From the NCBI GenBank assembly GCA_903884505.1, contig CAISET010000016.1, positions 31,653-95,652 on the forward strand: a stretch of DNA of 64,000 nt, written 5' to 3'. Under the pieces are notes generated by a model. That model was given only the letters and a program-made list of their open reading frames with translations, searched no databases and was not told the origin of the DNA. Origin of the DNA: an uncultured Microcaldota archaeon. GTDB lineage: Archaea; Micrarchaeota; Micrarchaeia; Burarchaeales; Fermentimicrarchaeaceae. This document shows, in pieces, positions 40,128 through 48,700 of this stretch. How positions within the stretch are numbered: position 1 is the first letter of the stretch; each line of letters opens with the position of its first letter. The translations under genes were made by a program, and so were the position numbers.

Positions 40128-40172
40128 GTCCTTCTTGGGCGCGAGGCTGCGGCCTCAAGGCAGTTGGATAGG
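40111..40172. repeat. Direct repeat of the glycosyltransferase gene's 3' end
   Basis: TCAAGGCGGTTGGATAGG (40111-40128, containing the stop codon) recurs as TCAAGGCAGTTGGATAGG at 40155-40172, 17 of 18 bases identical, before the TATA of the next gene. Confidence 0.6.
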
Positions 40173-40212
40173 CTTTTATTCCTAAGACGAGCGTATCTCT
40201 GCAGGCTACGAT

Positions 40213-40752
40213 ATGGTGTTTGTGTTCCAGATAAGGCAGAAGAGGGAGGGGCCTGCTCCGGTGATTACGGAGAGGACTCGGCAGGCGCCCAAAACCAAGG
40301 ATGTCCAGAGGGAGCTGGATCGGACAACGCAGAGAATGGAGAATACCTTTGAGGAGCCGGAAAAGTCCGTCACATGGCAGAACTTGAAGGATGTCTGGGA
40401 TGACAAGTACATGACGCCCTTCAAGGCAGGGGTCACGATTATAGTCAGCTCGCTGGTTGCGCAGGTTGCCGTTGGCGCTGTGGCTGTTCCGGGATTGGGT
40501 GCCAACCTGTGGGCCATCGGGTATGAAGTGTGCGGGCCGCTGATGGTTATCGGCGGAGCCGTGCTGATGGCCGGAAAAGCTGCATACGACAAGGCCATCG
40601 CGCCTGCAGGGGCGTGGCTCAGCGGGAAGTGGAATGGGTGGAGGCAGGCGGGCAAGGCGAAGGCGCACGAGGAGGCGATTTCCGAAAAGCAGAACAGCAG
40701 CGACGGGCTGCCCGCCCAATTCGCACGCAGGAACGGAAGGAACGGCGGCTGA
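40213..40752 (+). CDS. Membrane protein of unknown function
   Basis: A 179-residue protein. Residues 1-65 are charged and probably cytoplasmic (KREGPAPVITERTRQAPKTK..). Two transmembrane segments follow (about 72-95, AGVTIIVSSLVAQVAVGAVAV, and 100-122, WAIGYEVCGPLMVIGGAVLM), then an amphipathic, Lys-rich tail ending ARRNGRNGG. A TATA-like CTTTTATTCC at 40173 precedes the start by about 35 nt. No family recognised. It is bracketed by short duplications of the 3' ends of both neighbouring genes, as if the segment had been inserted. Confidence 0.55.
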   Translation: MVFVFQIRQKREGPAPVITERTRQAPKTKDVQRELDRTTQRMENTFEEPEKSVTWQNLKDVWDDKYMTPFKAGVTIIVSSLVAQVAVGAVAVPGLGANLWAIGYEVCGPLMVIGGAVLMAGKAAYDKAIAPAGAWLSGKWNGWRQAGKAKAHEEAISEKQNSSDGLPAQFARRNGRNGG

Positions 40753-40756
40753 CGGC

Positions 40757-40927
40757 GCATTTCTTTTTCCGTATTCTTCAACTGGCTGCGCATCTATGCG
40801 GAGCCTGGGGACGCTACTTTTTTTCCTCGCATTCCTCAATTAGGTGCATGCGCTTGCGGAGCCGGGGACGCTATCTTCTCTCGCCGTATTCCTCGAGGAA
40901 CAGCATGTAACCGTGGAGCATCCTCGG
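40757..40927. repeat. Three tandem imperfect copies of the AAA+ gene's 3' end
   Basis: Units of 56-57 bp at 40757-40812, 40813-40869 and 40870-40927. All share the frame GCxTxTTCTxT..C.TATTCxTC followed by a TGCGGAGCC.GGGGAC-type end. The third unit is the actual 3' end of the AAA+ ATPase gene; the first two lie in the intergenic space downstream of its stop codon and are degenerate. Confidence 0.6.
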
Positions 40928-43750
40928 AGTGATGCTCGGCCTCCTCGAACCCATTATCTTCAGGAGGTCCTGGTATGCCAGCTCCCTCCTCTTGCCCGCA
41001 ATCCTCCCGCGGACAAGGCTCATCTTGGCCTCCTGGCACGCGGAAGCTATGTCCGCGCCGGAATAGCCGTCGCTCTTGTTCGACAGCTCCTTGAAATTGA
41101 AGCCCTCCGCCAGCGGGATGCCCTTCAGGTTGTTCTTGAATATTTCAGCGCGGCCCTCGAACAGCGGCGGGTGGATGAACATTATCTTGTCGAAGCGGCC
41201 GGGCCTCAGGAGCGCGGTGTCGATTATGTCCGGCCTGTTGGTCGCGCCGATGAGCATCACGTTCTTCAGCTCCTTCACTCCGTCCATCTCGTTCAGCAGC
41301 TGCGCGACCATCTTCTCGCCGAGGGGAGTCGTGGCTGCCAGCTCCCTCGATGGCGCGATGGCATCTATCTCGTCTATGAATATGATTGCTGGCGGGCTCT
41401 CCTTCGCGCGGTTGAAGGCGTCCTTAATCTGGCCCACTGCCCCTTCGTAGCCCATCTTCAGCAGGTCGGCGCCGCTGATGGACATGAACGTGGCCTTCAG
41501 CTCGTTGGCAGCCGCCTTCACTATCATGGTCTTTCCGCAGCCGGGCGGGCCGAAGAGCAGCACGCCCTTTATCGGCTCCACCTTGTACTCCTTCATCAAA
41601 TCCTCGTGGAGCAGGGGCAGCTCGATGGCCTCGAGGAGCGCGTCGCGCACGTCGTCAAGGCCCACGACGTCCTTCCATGTGACCTCCTTCTCCGCCTTCT
41701 CCTTCTTCTCGGGCGCGGTCCTGCGCTCGAAGTCGAGCTGGAACCTGGTGAAATCTTCCAGGGCTGCGATGCTGACGCTGGGCTTCACGGCCTCAAGCAC
41801 CTCGAGGAAGTCGTTCATGGAAACCGGGATGACGCGGTCGGACTCCTCGGCGAGCTTCGCCGCGCGCATCGCGGCCTCGTGGCAGATGTTCGCTATGTCC
41901 GCGCCGGAGTAGCGCTCGGTCTTAGCGGCGAGCTTGTCGAAGTCCACGTCGTCCGCGAGCGGCAGGTTTTTCGAGTGCACCTTGAAAATCTGCTTCCTGC
42001 TCGCCTTGTCGGGCAGGGGCATGTAGACTATCTTGTCGAACCTCCCCGGCCTGAGGAGCGCGGGGTCGAGCTCGTAAGGCACGTTGGTGGCGCCGGCGAT
42101 TATCACGCTCTTGTCGCTCTTGAACCCGTCCATCTCCGCGAGCATCACCGAGAGGAGCCTTGGGGCGACATCGTCCGCAGTGTATTTGTCCCTCCTCTTG
42201 CCTATGGAGTCAATTTCGTCGAAAAAAAGAACACACGGCGCCTGTGAGCGCGCAATCTTGAACAGCTCCGCGACGTTGTGTTCGGATTCTCCGTACCATT
42301 GGGAGAGCAGGTCCGAGCATTTCACGTAATAGAAGCCTATGTCCAGCTCCTTGGCGAGCGCGCGCATCAGCATCGTCTTTCCCGTTCCCGGCGGGCCGAA
42401 GAGCAGCACGCCCTTCGGCGGCTTGAGCCCGTAGGCGACCTGGAGCTCCTTCCTCTGGAGCGGGGTGATTATAGTGTCTATGAGCTCCTTCTTCGTCTTC
42501 TCGTAGCCGCCGATGTCCCTGAGCGACTCCACGCCCCTCGAAAGCGACAGGTCCTGCAGCCCGAACTTCGCAAACTTCGCCATCTTCTCCGTCTTGATGA
42601 CGGTTATCTCGCGCGAGAGGTCGACTCCCCGCGCCTCAAGGAACCAGACTATGAATATGGAGAGGAAGGTAGATGGGATGGCGAGGAGGTTGAACGAGAC
42701 CTTCGAGAGCAGTGACGCGAGCGCTATCGCAATTAGTATGATGAATGCCGCAAGGCTCGCGACCGTGTTCTTGTTCTTCCATCTCACCCTTCCCGGGATG
42801 AAGCCGACGATGAAGACCGCGAGCGTCCAAAGCGCGGCCTGCGGCGCGGCGGAGTCGTTGAGGAAAAGGACCGCGCCCGTGAGGCCTGCCGCGCTTATCG
42901 CCGCGTTCAGGTGCTGGACGACCGAGCTCCAGTCGCCCATGCTCATAAGCCCGGCCTGCACCGCGTTCCCGAGCTCGAGGAGGCCCGGCTCGGGCTTGTT
43001 GAGCTTCAGCATGTCGAAGACTGGGCTGTTCATCGGGTAAATCGAGGCCTCGAACATCTGCTTGTTGAAGACCATGAATCCCTCGTTCTGCACCCCCCAG
43101 ATTGCGGAGAGGAGGAGGACTGTCGTTACCGTGACGATGGTGACAAGCGCTCCCCTCTTTGAGCCGACCAGGAGGCCGGAGATTACGTGGAACGGTATTA
43201 TCAGGAAGCCGAGGGGTATTGAGATTATCCCGAAATCCAGGACTGCGAACGGGCAGGCGATGAGTATGAAGAGCAGGGAGATGAGCTTCCAGGTCTCGAA
43301 GGCCTTGAACATTATGAGCGAGATGATGGCGAGGAAAAGCCATGCGAAGATTGGGGACTGGTATGCGATTGCGGGGAATGCGAACAGGGCCGAGAAGATT
43401 GTCCCGAAAGGCGGGGAGCGGAACGCGATTGCCGCCGCGACCACCGCGATTACCGGGATGACGTAAATCGGGTAGAGCCTGAAGAGGAGCAGCAGGAAAA
43501 AGCAGCCAAGGAATACTATGAAGGCGTTGAGGTATCTTACGTCATCCTCTATTTCTTTCAGCATCGCCTTGATGCGCTCGCCGCGCATCGAGCGGAACTT
43601 CATCCCGCCCGCGAGCCTGTCCGTGACCCCGAAGCCGGGGCCCTCCGCCTCGACCGGCGCCGGCGGGACGTAGGTGGACTCGTGCTCGGGCCCTCCCCTC
43701 TCGCCCCCCATCCTTATCCCGGCGATAGGCCTTTTCCCTTCGTCAGCCAT
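40871..43750 (-). CDS. Membrane-embedded tandem AAA+ ATPase (Cdc48/VAT-like ATPase domains)
   Basis: A 959-residue fusion of a polytopic membrane domain and two Cdc48-type AAA+ domains. After about 70 hydrophilic residues come some ten hydrophobic helices between residues 74 and 372 (for example LNAFIVFLGCFFLLLLFRLY and FNLLAIPSTFLSIFIVWFL). AAA domain 1 has Walker A GPPGTGKT (452-459), Walker B VLFFDEID and LLRPGRFDK. AAA domain 2 has GPPGCGKT (734-741), IIFIDEID and LLRPGRFDK. Both Walker motifs and arginine fingers are intact. There is no Cdc48 N-domain and no FtsH zinc protease (no HEXXH), so it is an unfoldase anchored in the membrane. The ATG lies about 25 nt after the TATA-like ATTTATTAAA, leaderless. 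Likely role: extraction of membrane or surface proteins, perhaps handing them to the proteasome (inference). Confidence 0.88.
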   Translation of the reverse strand: MADEGKRPIAGIRMGGERGGPEHESTYVPPAPVEAEGPGFGVTDRLAGGMKFRSMRGERIKAMLKEIEDDVRYLNAFIVFLGCFFLLLLFRLYPIYVIPVIAVVAAAIAFRSPPFGTIFSALFAFPAIAYQSPIFAWLFLAIISLIMFKAFETWKLISLLFILIACPFAVLDFGIISIPLGFLIIPFHVISGLLVGSKRGALVTIVTVTTVLLLSAIWGVQNEGFMVFNKQMFEASIYPMNSPVFDMLKLNKPEPGLLELGNAVQAGLMSMGDWSSVVQHLNAAISAAGLTGAVLFLNDSAAPQAALWTLAVFIVGFIPGRVRWKNKNTVASLAAFIILIAIALASLLSKVSFNLLAIPSTFLSIFIVWFLEARGVDLSREITVIKTEKMAKFAKFGLQDLSLSRGVESLRDIGGYEKTKKELIDTIITPLQRKELQVAYGLKPPKGVLLFGPPGTGKTMLMRALAKELDIGFYYVKCSDLLSQWYGESEHNVAELFKIARSQAPCVLFFDEIDSIGKRRDKYTADDVAPRLLSVMLAEMDGFKSDKSVIIAGATNVPYELDPALLRPGRFDKIVYMPLPDKASRKQIFKVHSKNLPLADDVDFDKLAAKTERYSGADIANICHEAAMRAAKLAEESDRVIPVSMNDFLEVLEAVKPSVSIAALEDFTRFQLDFERRTAPEKKEKAEKEVTWKDVVGLDDVRDALLEAIELPLLHEDLMKEYKVEPIKGVLLFGPPGCGKTMIVKAAANELKATFMSISGADLLKMGYEGAVGQIKDAFNRAKESPPAIIFIDEIDAIAPSRELAATTPLGEKMVAQLLNEMDGVKELKNVMLIGATNRPDIIDTALLRPGRFDKIMFIHPPLFEGRAEIFKNNLKGIPLAEGFNFKELSNKSDGYSGADIASACQEAKMSLVRGRIAGKRRELAYQDLLKIMGSRRPSITPRMLHGYMLFLEEYGERR

Positions 43751-43792
43751 CGGGACTATTTCGCGCGCATTTTAATAAATAGTTAACACTTT

Positions 43793-43955
43793 CGTATGTG
43801 TTTAGCTCCAGACGAAACTCCGGCGAGCGATTTTTGGCGTTTCGCGAGGTGCGCAGCCATTCCCGCGCAAACCAGCACGCCGAGAACGTGTCTGGGGAAA
43901 TCGTTCCAAAAATATAGGCTTGCGCATTCGTTCACGTCAGAAGCTAAACACGTAC
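43793..43955. repeat. Long imperfect inverted repeat (foldback) beside the IS element
   Basis: GTATGTGTTTAGCT (43794-43807) is complementary to AGCTAAACACGTAC (43942-43955) with one mismatch. Pairing continues inward less perfectly (CCAGACG..AAC, GCGAGCGA, TTTTTGG..CG against their counterparts). Short open frames on the two strands translate to similar peptides (CLAPDETPASDFW and CLASDVNECASLYFW), as expected for an inverted duplication. It may be a foldback/MITE-like element or a structured RNA. Confidence 0.5.
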
Positions 43956-43975
43956 ACACTTTCGGCAAGCGGAAA

Positions 43976-45210
43976 ATCCCACACTCTTCAGAAGTGGGAT
44001 GGTAGCGAGTTGCCAAAAACAACTGGAACGCACGTGCCTCCTAACGCTTATAAACATCTTCCTACGACGTGAAACCTATGCTGCGTGCATACAAGTTCCG
44101 CATCTATCCTTCAAAGACGCAGGATGCCGAGATGCGCAAGCACCTGTGGCTCTCAAAGGAGCTGTGGAACGAACTCCTTGCCTTGAGCAAGCAGATGTAC
44201 CAGGACTTCGGCTATTTCCCGTCGAAGAACATGCTTCAGATGCTGGCGAAGAACAACGGGATGCACTCACAGGCGCAACAGGCAGTTGCCCATAGGCTTT
44301 ATGCTGGAACGCTACGCTTCCTGAAATTGCGGAAGCAGGGCAAAGATTGCGGATTCCCCCGCTTCAGGTCTTTCGACAGAATGAAGTCAATCTACTATCC
44401 GCAGTCAGGCTTCTCTCTTGGCAAGAAGCTCAAGGTCAGCCCATTCGGAGAAATTGCCATCAGGCAGCATCGGGACATTGAAGGGGAAATCAAGACTCTT
44501 GCATTGAAGCGTGAGGCATCTGGAAAATGGTTTGTCATTTTTACAGCCATAGAACCATCACGGAAGTCAAGAAAACATAACGGAGAAGCAGTCGGGATAG
44601 ACTTGGGTTTGAAAACCTTTGTGGCGCTGTCCAATGGTTGGGAAATCAAAAATCCACGCCATCTCACAAAGCAGGAAGAGTTGCTGAAACTGCGCCAGAG
44701 GCAGTTGTCCAAGAAAAAGAAACGGAGTAAGAACTTCTACAAGGCGAAGAAACATCTTGCCATAACTCATGAGAAGGTCAGGAATGCACGGCAAGACTTT
44801 CTCCACAAGCTTTCAAAGGAGCTTACTGATACTTATTCCCTCATCGCGTTGGAAAAACTTGCCCCACAGGAAATGGCGCAGGAACAGTTGGGCAAATCAA
44901 TCAATGATGCAGGATGGGGGATGTTTGCGCAGATGCTTTGCTACAAGGCTGAAAGTGCTGGCGGCAATGTGATCTTCGTGAATCCAGCGAATACGACAAA
45001 GATGTGCAGTTGCTGCGGGAACGTCCAGGAGATGGCGTTGTCGAAGAGAACCTATGAATGCCCCAGATGTGATTACATCGGCGACAGGGATGTGAATGCG
45101 GCAAAGAACATACTCATACGAGCTACCGCAGGGTATGCGGGAAGTAAAGCTTGCGGAGAGGACAAACTATGTCTTCAGTGAAACAAGAAGCCCACGCCCT
45201 TCAGGGTGGG
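43976..45210 (+). mobile_element. IS200/IS605-type element carrying tnpB only
   Basis: Bounded by two related subterminal hairpins: left ATCCCAC..CTTCAG..GTGGGAT (43976-44000) and right CCCACGCCCTTCAGGGTGGG (45191-45210). Both have the CCCAC/CTTCAG/GTGGG design typical of IS605-family ends. There is no tnpA (Y1 transposase), so it needs a TnpA in trans or is immobile. Exact ends and the insertion target cannot be fixed without an empty site. Confidence 0.75.
44078..45181 (+). CDS. tnpB: TnpB, RNA-guided nuclease of IS605 family
   Basis: A 367-residue RuvC-type nuclease; TnpB proteins are guided by RNA from the element's right end and are ancestors of Cas12. Order: N-terminal basic/HTH region (MLRAYKFRIYPSKTQDAEM), bridge region with KKKKRSKNFYKAKKHLA, and the split RuvC domain with AVGIDLGLKTF (Asp175), LIALEKLAP (Glu259) and YIGDRDVNAAKNIL (Asp338). 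A zinc ribbon is inserted before the last motif: KMCSCCGN and YECPRCDY. All catalytic residues and cysteines are present and the frame is intact, so it should be functional. ATG 44078 lies about 28 nt after the TATA-like CTTATAAAC; the GTG at 44069 is an alternative. Confidence 0.92.
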   Translation: MLRAYKFRIYPSKTQDAEMRKHLWLSKELWNELLALSKQMYQDFGYFPSKNMLQMLAKNNGMHSQAQQAVAHRLYAGTLRFLKLRKQGKDCGFPRFRSFDRMKSIYYPQSGFSLGKKLKVSPFGEIAIRQHRDIEGEIKTLALKREASGKWFVIFTAIEPSRKSRKHNGEAVGIDLGLKTFVALSNGWEIKNPRHLTKQEELLKLRQRQLSKKKKRSKNFYKAKKHLAITHEKVRNARQDFLHKLSKELTDTYSLIALEKLAPQEMAQEQLGKSINDAGWGMFAQMLCYKAESAGGNVIFVNPANTTKMCSCCGNVQEMALSKRTYECPRCDYIGDRDVNAAKNILIRATAGYAGSKACGEDKLCLQ

Positions 45211-45215
45211 AGCAT
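45182..45215 (+). ncRNA. Candidate 3' end of the TnpB guide RNA (omega RNA/reRNA)
   Basis: In characterised IS605 elements the guide RNA scaffold spans the 3' part of tnpB and the right-end hairpin, and the guide is the flanking host sequence. Here the hairpin CCCACGCCCTTCAGGGTGGG lies 9 nt after the tnpB stop, so a guide would begin a few bases later, around AGCATATCAC. The boundary is inferred, not seen. Confidence 0.4.
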
Positions 45216-45263
45216 ATCACTAAATAGGTGATGGTGCGCCGGCTGGGGGCGGCTCACGGCGTC

Positions 45264-45720
45264 GGGGAACGTGGCCGTTTTCCGTTGATGGTTTTCCGTT
45301 GACGCTTTACTATATGCCCCGCGATGTTGCGCGGCAACGCACAACAGACAGTTGCTGAAGGCGACCGGAAGCTGGCTGGCATTGGGAACAGGGTCAGGGG
45401 CGGTTTTCGGTTGAGCCTTTTACCATATGGCAGCGAGCGAGCCCAAGTGCAGCTGCGCAACACCTGCGGGTGTTGCGGAAGACGCGCATTGGGTGCGAAC
45501 GAGCGTTGGCAACCGCAGTTGCCAACATTTCGCCGCTAGGCGAATTCGTTGCCATGGGAAACGGGTCAAGGGCGGTTTTCGGTTGAGCCTTTTACCATAT
45601 GGCAGCGAGCGAAGCGAGAGCGAGTGGGTGATGCGCAACCCGGTTGCGCAGTTGTCGCCGAAGGCGACTTGAACCTCACGAGCGACGGCGCATGGGAAAA
45701 GGGTCAAGGGCAGGTGTTTG
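45264..45720. repeat. Hairpin-rich imperfect repeat array downstream of the giant surface gene
   Basis: A 41-bp core starting GCGGTTTTCGGTTGAGCC and ending CAGCGAGCGA is identical at 45400-45440 and 45572-45612. A degenerate copy (GGTTTTCCGTTGACGCTTT..) lies near 45290, and a truncated one overlaps the stop codon of the giant gene at 45693-45710. Each unit is introduced by GGGAAxxGGGTCAxGGGC. Between cores are small palindromes such as GCAACACCTGCGGGTGTTGC, CGCAACCCGGTTGCG and GTCGCCGAAGGCGAC. Unit spacing is about 172 and 137 bp. Open frames through it change with each copy and are not believed. Nothing else is seen in this 520-bp stretch. Confidence 0.65.
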
Positions 45721-48700
45721 TCGGGCAGGAGCAGAGCCAGCCGCAGTTCGTGGAGTCGCAGGTGTTGCCGCCGAGGTCGTTGTTGGAATTCGAGCCGCAG
45801 GAGAAGTCGGGTGAATTGCTTGTTGCCGTATTGCTTGTAAAGTTGTTGTTGCTTGAACCCCCTAGGCAGAAGCCGCAGTAATGGTTTGAATTGGCGGTGT
45901 TGGTGGTGAGGGTGTTGTAGTTGCTCGAGGAGCCGAGGAGGATGCCAGAAAAGTAGTTTGAATTGGCGGTGTTGGCTGTGAGGGTGTTGTTGCTCGAGGA
46001 GTAAAAGGAGATGCCATAGCCGTTTGAGCTGAGATTATTGCCTATAAGGGCATTGCTGCTTGAGGAGTCTAGGTAGATGCCGCCCTCGCCGTTATTTGCA
46101 AGCACGGTGTTGCCCGTGAGGGTGTTGTGGTTCGACGAGGAAAGGTAGATGCCTTCTTCGTTGTTGCTGGCGTTGTTGCCAGTGAGGCCATTGTCGCTTG
46201 AAGAGCTTAGGTAAATGCCATCGTAGTTTGAATTGGCGGTGTTGCCCGTTATGGTGTTGCCATTCGAGCCAAATAGGTAGATGCCATTCCTGAAGTTGCT
46301 GACATTGCAGCCGAGCACGGTAACCCCGTTCGCATTACCCAGGGAGATGCCGTTGCCGCGTTTCGAAGTGCCGGTGATGCTGTGGCCATCGCAATCAAGG
46401 GTTGAGCCGCTGCCACCTGAGGCGACCATAATGCAGTCGCCTGAGGAGGAAATGCCATTCGCGAGCGAGTATGAGCCGGGTGAGTTGATTGTGCAGCAGC
46501 CGGTGATGCTGGAGCTGCAGGCTGGCGGAGCGGCGCAGGTGTAAAGCCACAATAAGCAGCCAATTTGCGTGCCGCAGGTGTTGCCCAGGTCGTTGTTCGT
46601 TGGCGAACTGCCGCAGTAGAAGTCGCTTCCCCCGCTGTTGCCCGTCGCGCTGTTGCCTGTGAAATCATTGCTGTCCGAGAGGGCAAGGGAGATGCCATAG
46701 GTGTTTGAAGTTGCGATGTTACCCGTGAGGCGGTTATTGTCCGAATAGTATAGCTCTATGCCGTAGGTATTTGAACTAACGTTGTTGCCTGTGAGGGAGT
46801 TGTTATCCGAGACCCAGAGCTCGACACCATAATAGCCGTTTGAATTGGCGGTGTTGCCAGTGAGGTTGTTGTTGATTGAAGACAATAAATAGATGCCATT
46901 CCAGAAGTTGGCCACGTTGCAGTCCCGGACAGTCACCCCGCTGACGCCTTCGAGGGTGATGCCATTGCCGCTGCGTGATGTGCCGGTGATGCTGTGGTGC
47001 TGGCAGTCGAGGGTTGAGCCGCTCGCTCCTGTCGGCATTGTTATGCAGTTGCCTGAGGAGGAAAGGGTGCTGTTAAGAGTGTAGCTGCCTGCTGGATAAA
47101 GGATGCATGGACAGGAGTTCACGACATAGCCCGAAGCGCACGCTGGAGGTTCTGGTGGGGCGGGGCAGCCTGTGCCGCACGTGATACCGCAGCCGCTTTG
47201 CGCGCCGCAGGTGTTTCCGCCGTTGTCCGGCTGGGTTGAATCGCAGTAAAAGTCCCCGTATGGATTGCTGCACGCATTGTTGTTCATGAGACTGTTGTTG
47301 ATTGAAGACCATACGTGGATGCCGTAATACGAGTTTGAACTGACAGTGTTGCCTGTGAGCGTGTTGTTGCTGGCGCCGCTCAGGTAGATGCCGTCGGAAT
47401 TGTTAAACGCGGTATTGGTAATGAGGTTGTTGTTATTTGAACTGCTTAGCATGATAGCGGTGTTGAAATTGCTCACGCTGCAGTTCTCAACCGTTACTCC
47501 ACTGGCGCTGTAAAGGGAGATGCCGTTGCCGCGTTTCGAAGTGCCGGTGATGCTGTGGCCCTTGCAATCAAGGGTTGAGCCGCTGCCGTAGAAATCTATG
47601 CATTCATTGCCCGTGGTATTCAGGTCGCTGTCCAGGTAATAATAGCCGGGGAAGGAGATGGAATACGGGCAGCTGGAGATGAGGACAGGAGTAGGAGGCG
47701 GGCAGCCGGAGTTGCAGGTGATGCTGTCCAAGCATGCTGTTTCCCCGTACGGCATGCAGATGTTATCATTGCCTTCACCATTCTGGGTGGAGTCACAGTT
47801 GATGTTATTTGCGTTCCAGCAGGCGGTGTTGCCCGTGAAGTTATTGTTGCTGGCGCTCTGCAGGTAGATGCCGTTGTTGAAGTTGCTCACGGTGCAGTTT
47901 TCAACCGTCACCCCGCTGACGCCGTAAAGGGAGATGCCGCTGCCGCTTTGGATGCCCGTGATGTTGTGGCCCCGGCAGTCGAGGGTTGAGCCGCTGCCGC
48001 CATAGAAATCTATGCAGTCGCCTGTGGCATTCAGGTCGCTGTCCAGGTAATAATAGCCGGGGAAGTAGATGGAATACTGGGAGGAGCAGTCAGAGATGAG
48101 GAGATGAGGAGGAGGCGGGCAACCGGAGTTGCAGTAGATGCTGTCCAAGCAGGCGGTTCCCCCAGATGGCATGCAGATGTTGCCGGTGCCATCATTCTGG
48201 GGCGAATCGCAGTAGACGTCCCCCATGTTCCAGCAGGCAGTATTGGTGGTGAGGGTATTGTTGCTGGAGCTCTGCAGGTAGATGCCGTAGGTGAAGTTGC
48301 TCACGTTGCAGTTCTCAACCGTTACTTCACTGACGCCGTTGAGGAGTGAGATGCCGCTGCCGCTTTGGATGCCCATGATGGTGTGGTTCTGGCAGTCAAG
48401 GGTTGAGCCGTCGGCGCCGGGGTATATATCTATGCAGTCACCGCTCGTGGAATTCAAGTCGGAATCAAGCGTGTAGTTGCCGGGAACGTTCAGGGTACAT
48501 CCGCAGGAGCTTACTACCCAGCCGGGGGCGCAGGCAGGTGAAGGCGGTGGCGGGCAGCCGGAGTTGCAGGTGATGCTGTCCGAGCACACGGTTCCCCCAT
48601 ACGGCGTGCAGATGTTGCTGCCTTCATCATTCTGCCCTGCATCGCAGTAGACGTTCCCACCCTGGTTCCAGCAGGCGGTGTTGGTCGTGAAGTTGTTGTT

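Noticed and set aside
40844..42247. 467-residue plus-strand open frame opposite the AAA+ gene
   Set aside because: Antisense shadow of a GC-rich gene; Arg/Leu/His-rich translation without any motif, while the minus strand encodes clear AAA+ domains.
43783..44022. Overlapping short frames on both strands read as a toxin-antitoxin pair
   Set aside because: They lie in an inverted repeat, so similar peptides on both strands are expected; no ribosome site or family support.
45264..45720. Possible CRISPR array
   Set aside because: Only two perfect 41-bp copies, unequal spacing of about 137-172 bp, hairpin-filled spacers and no cas genes nearby.
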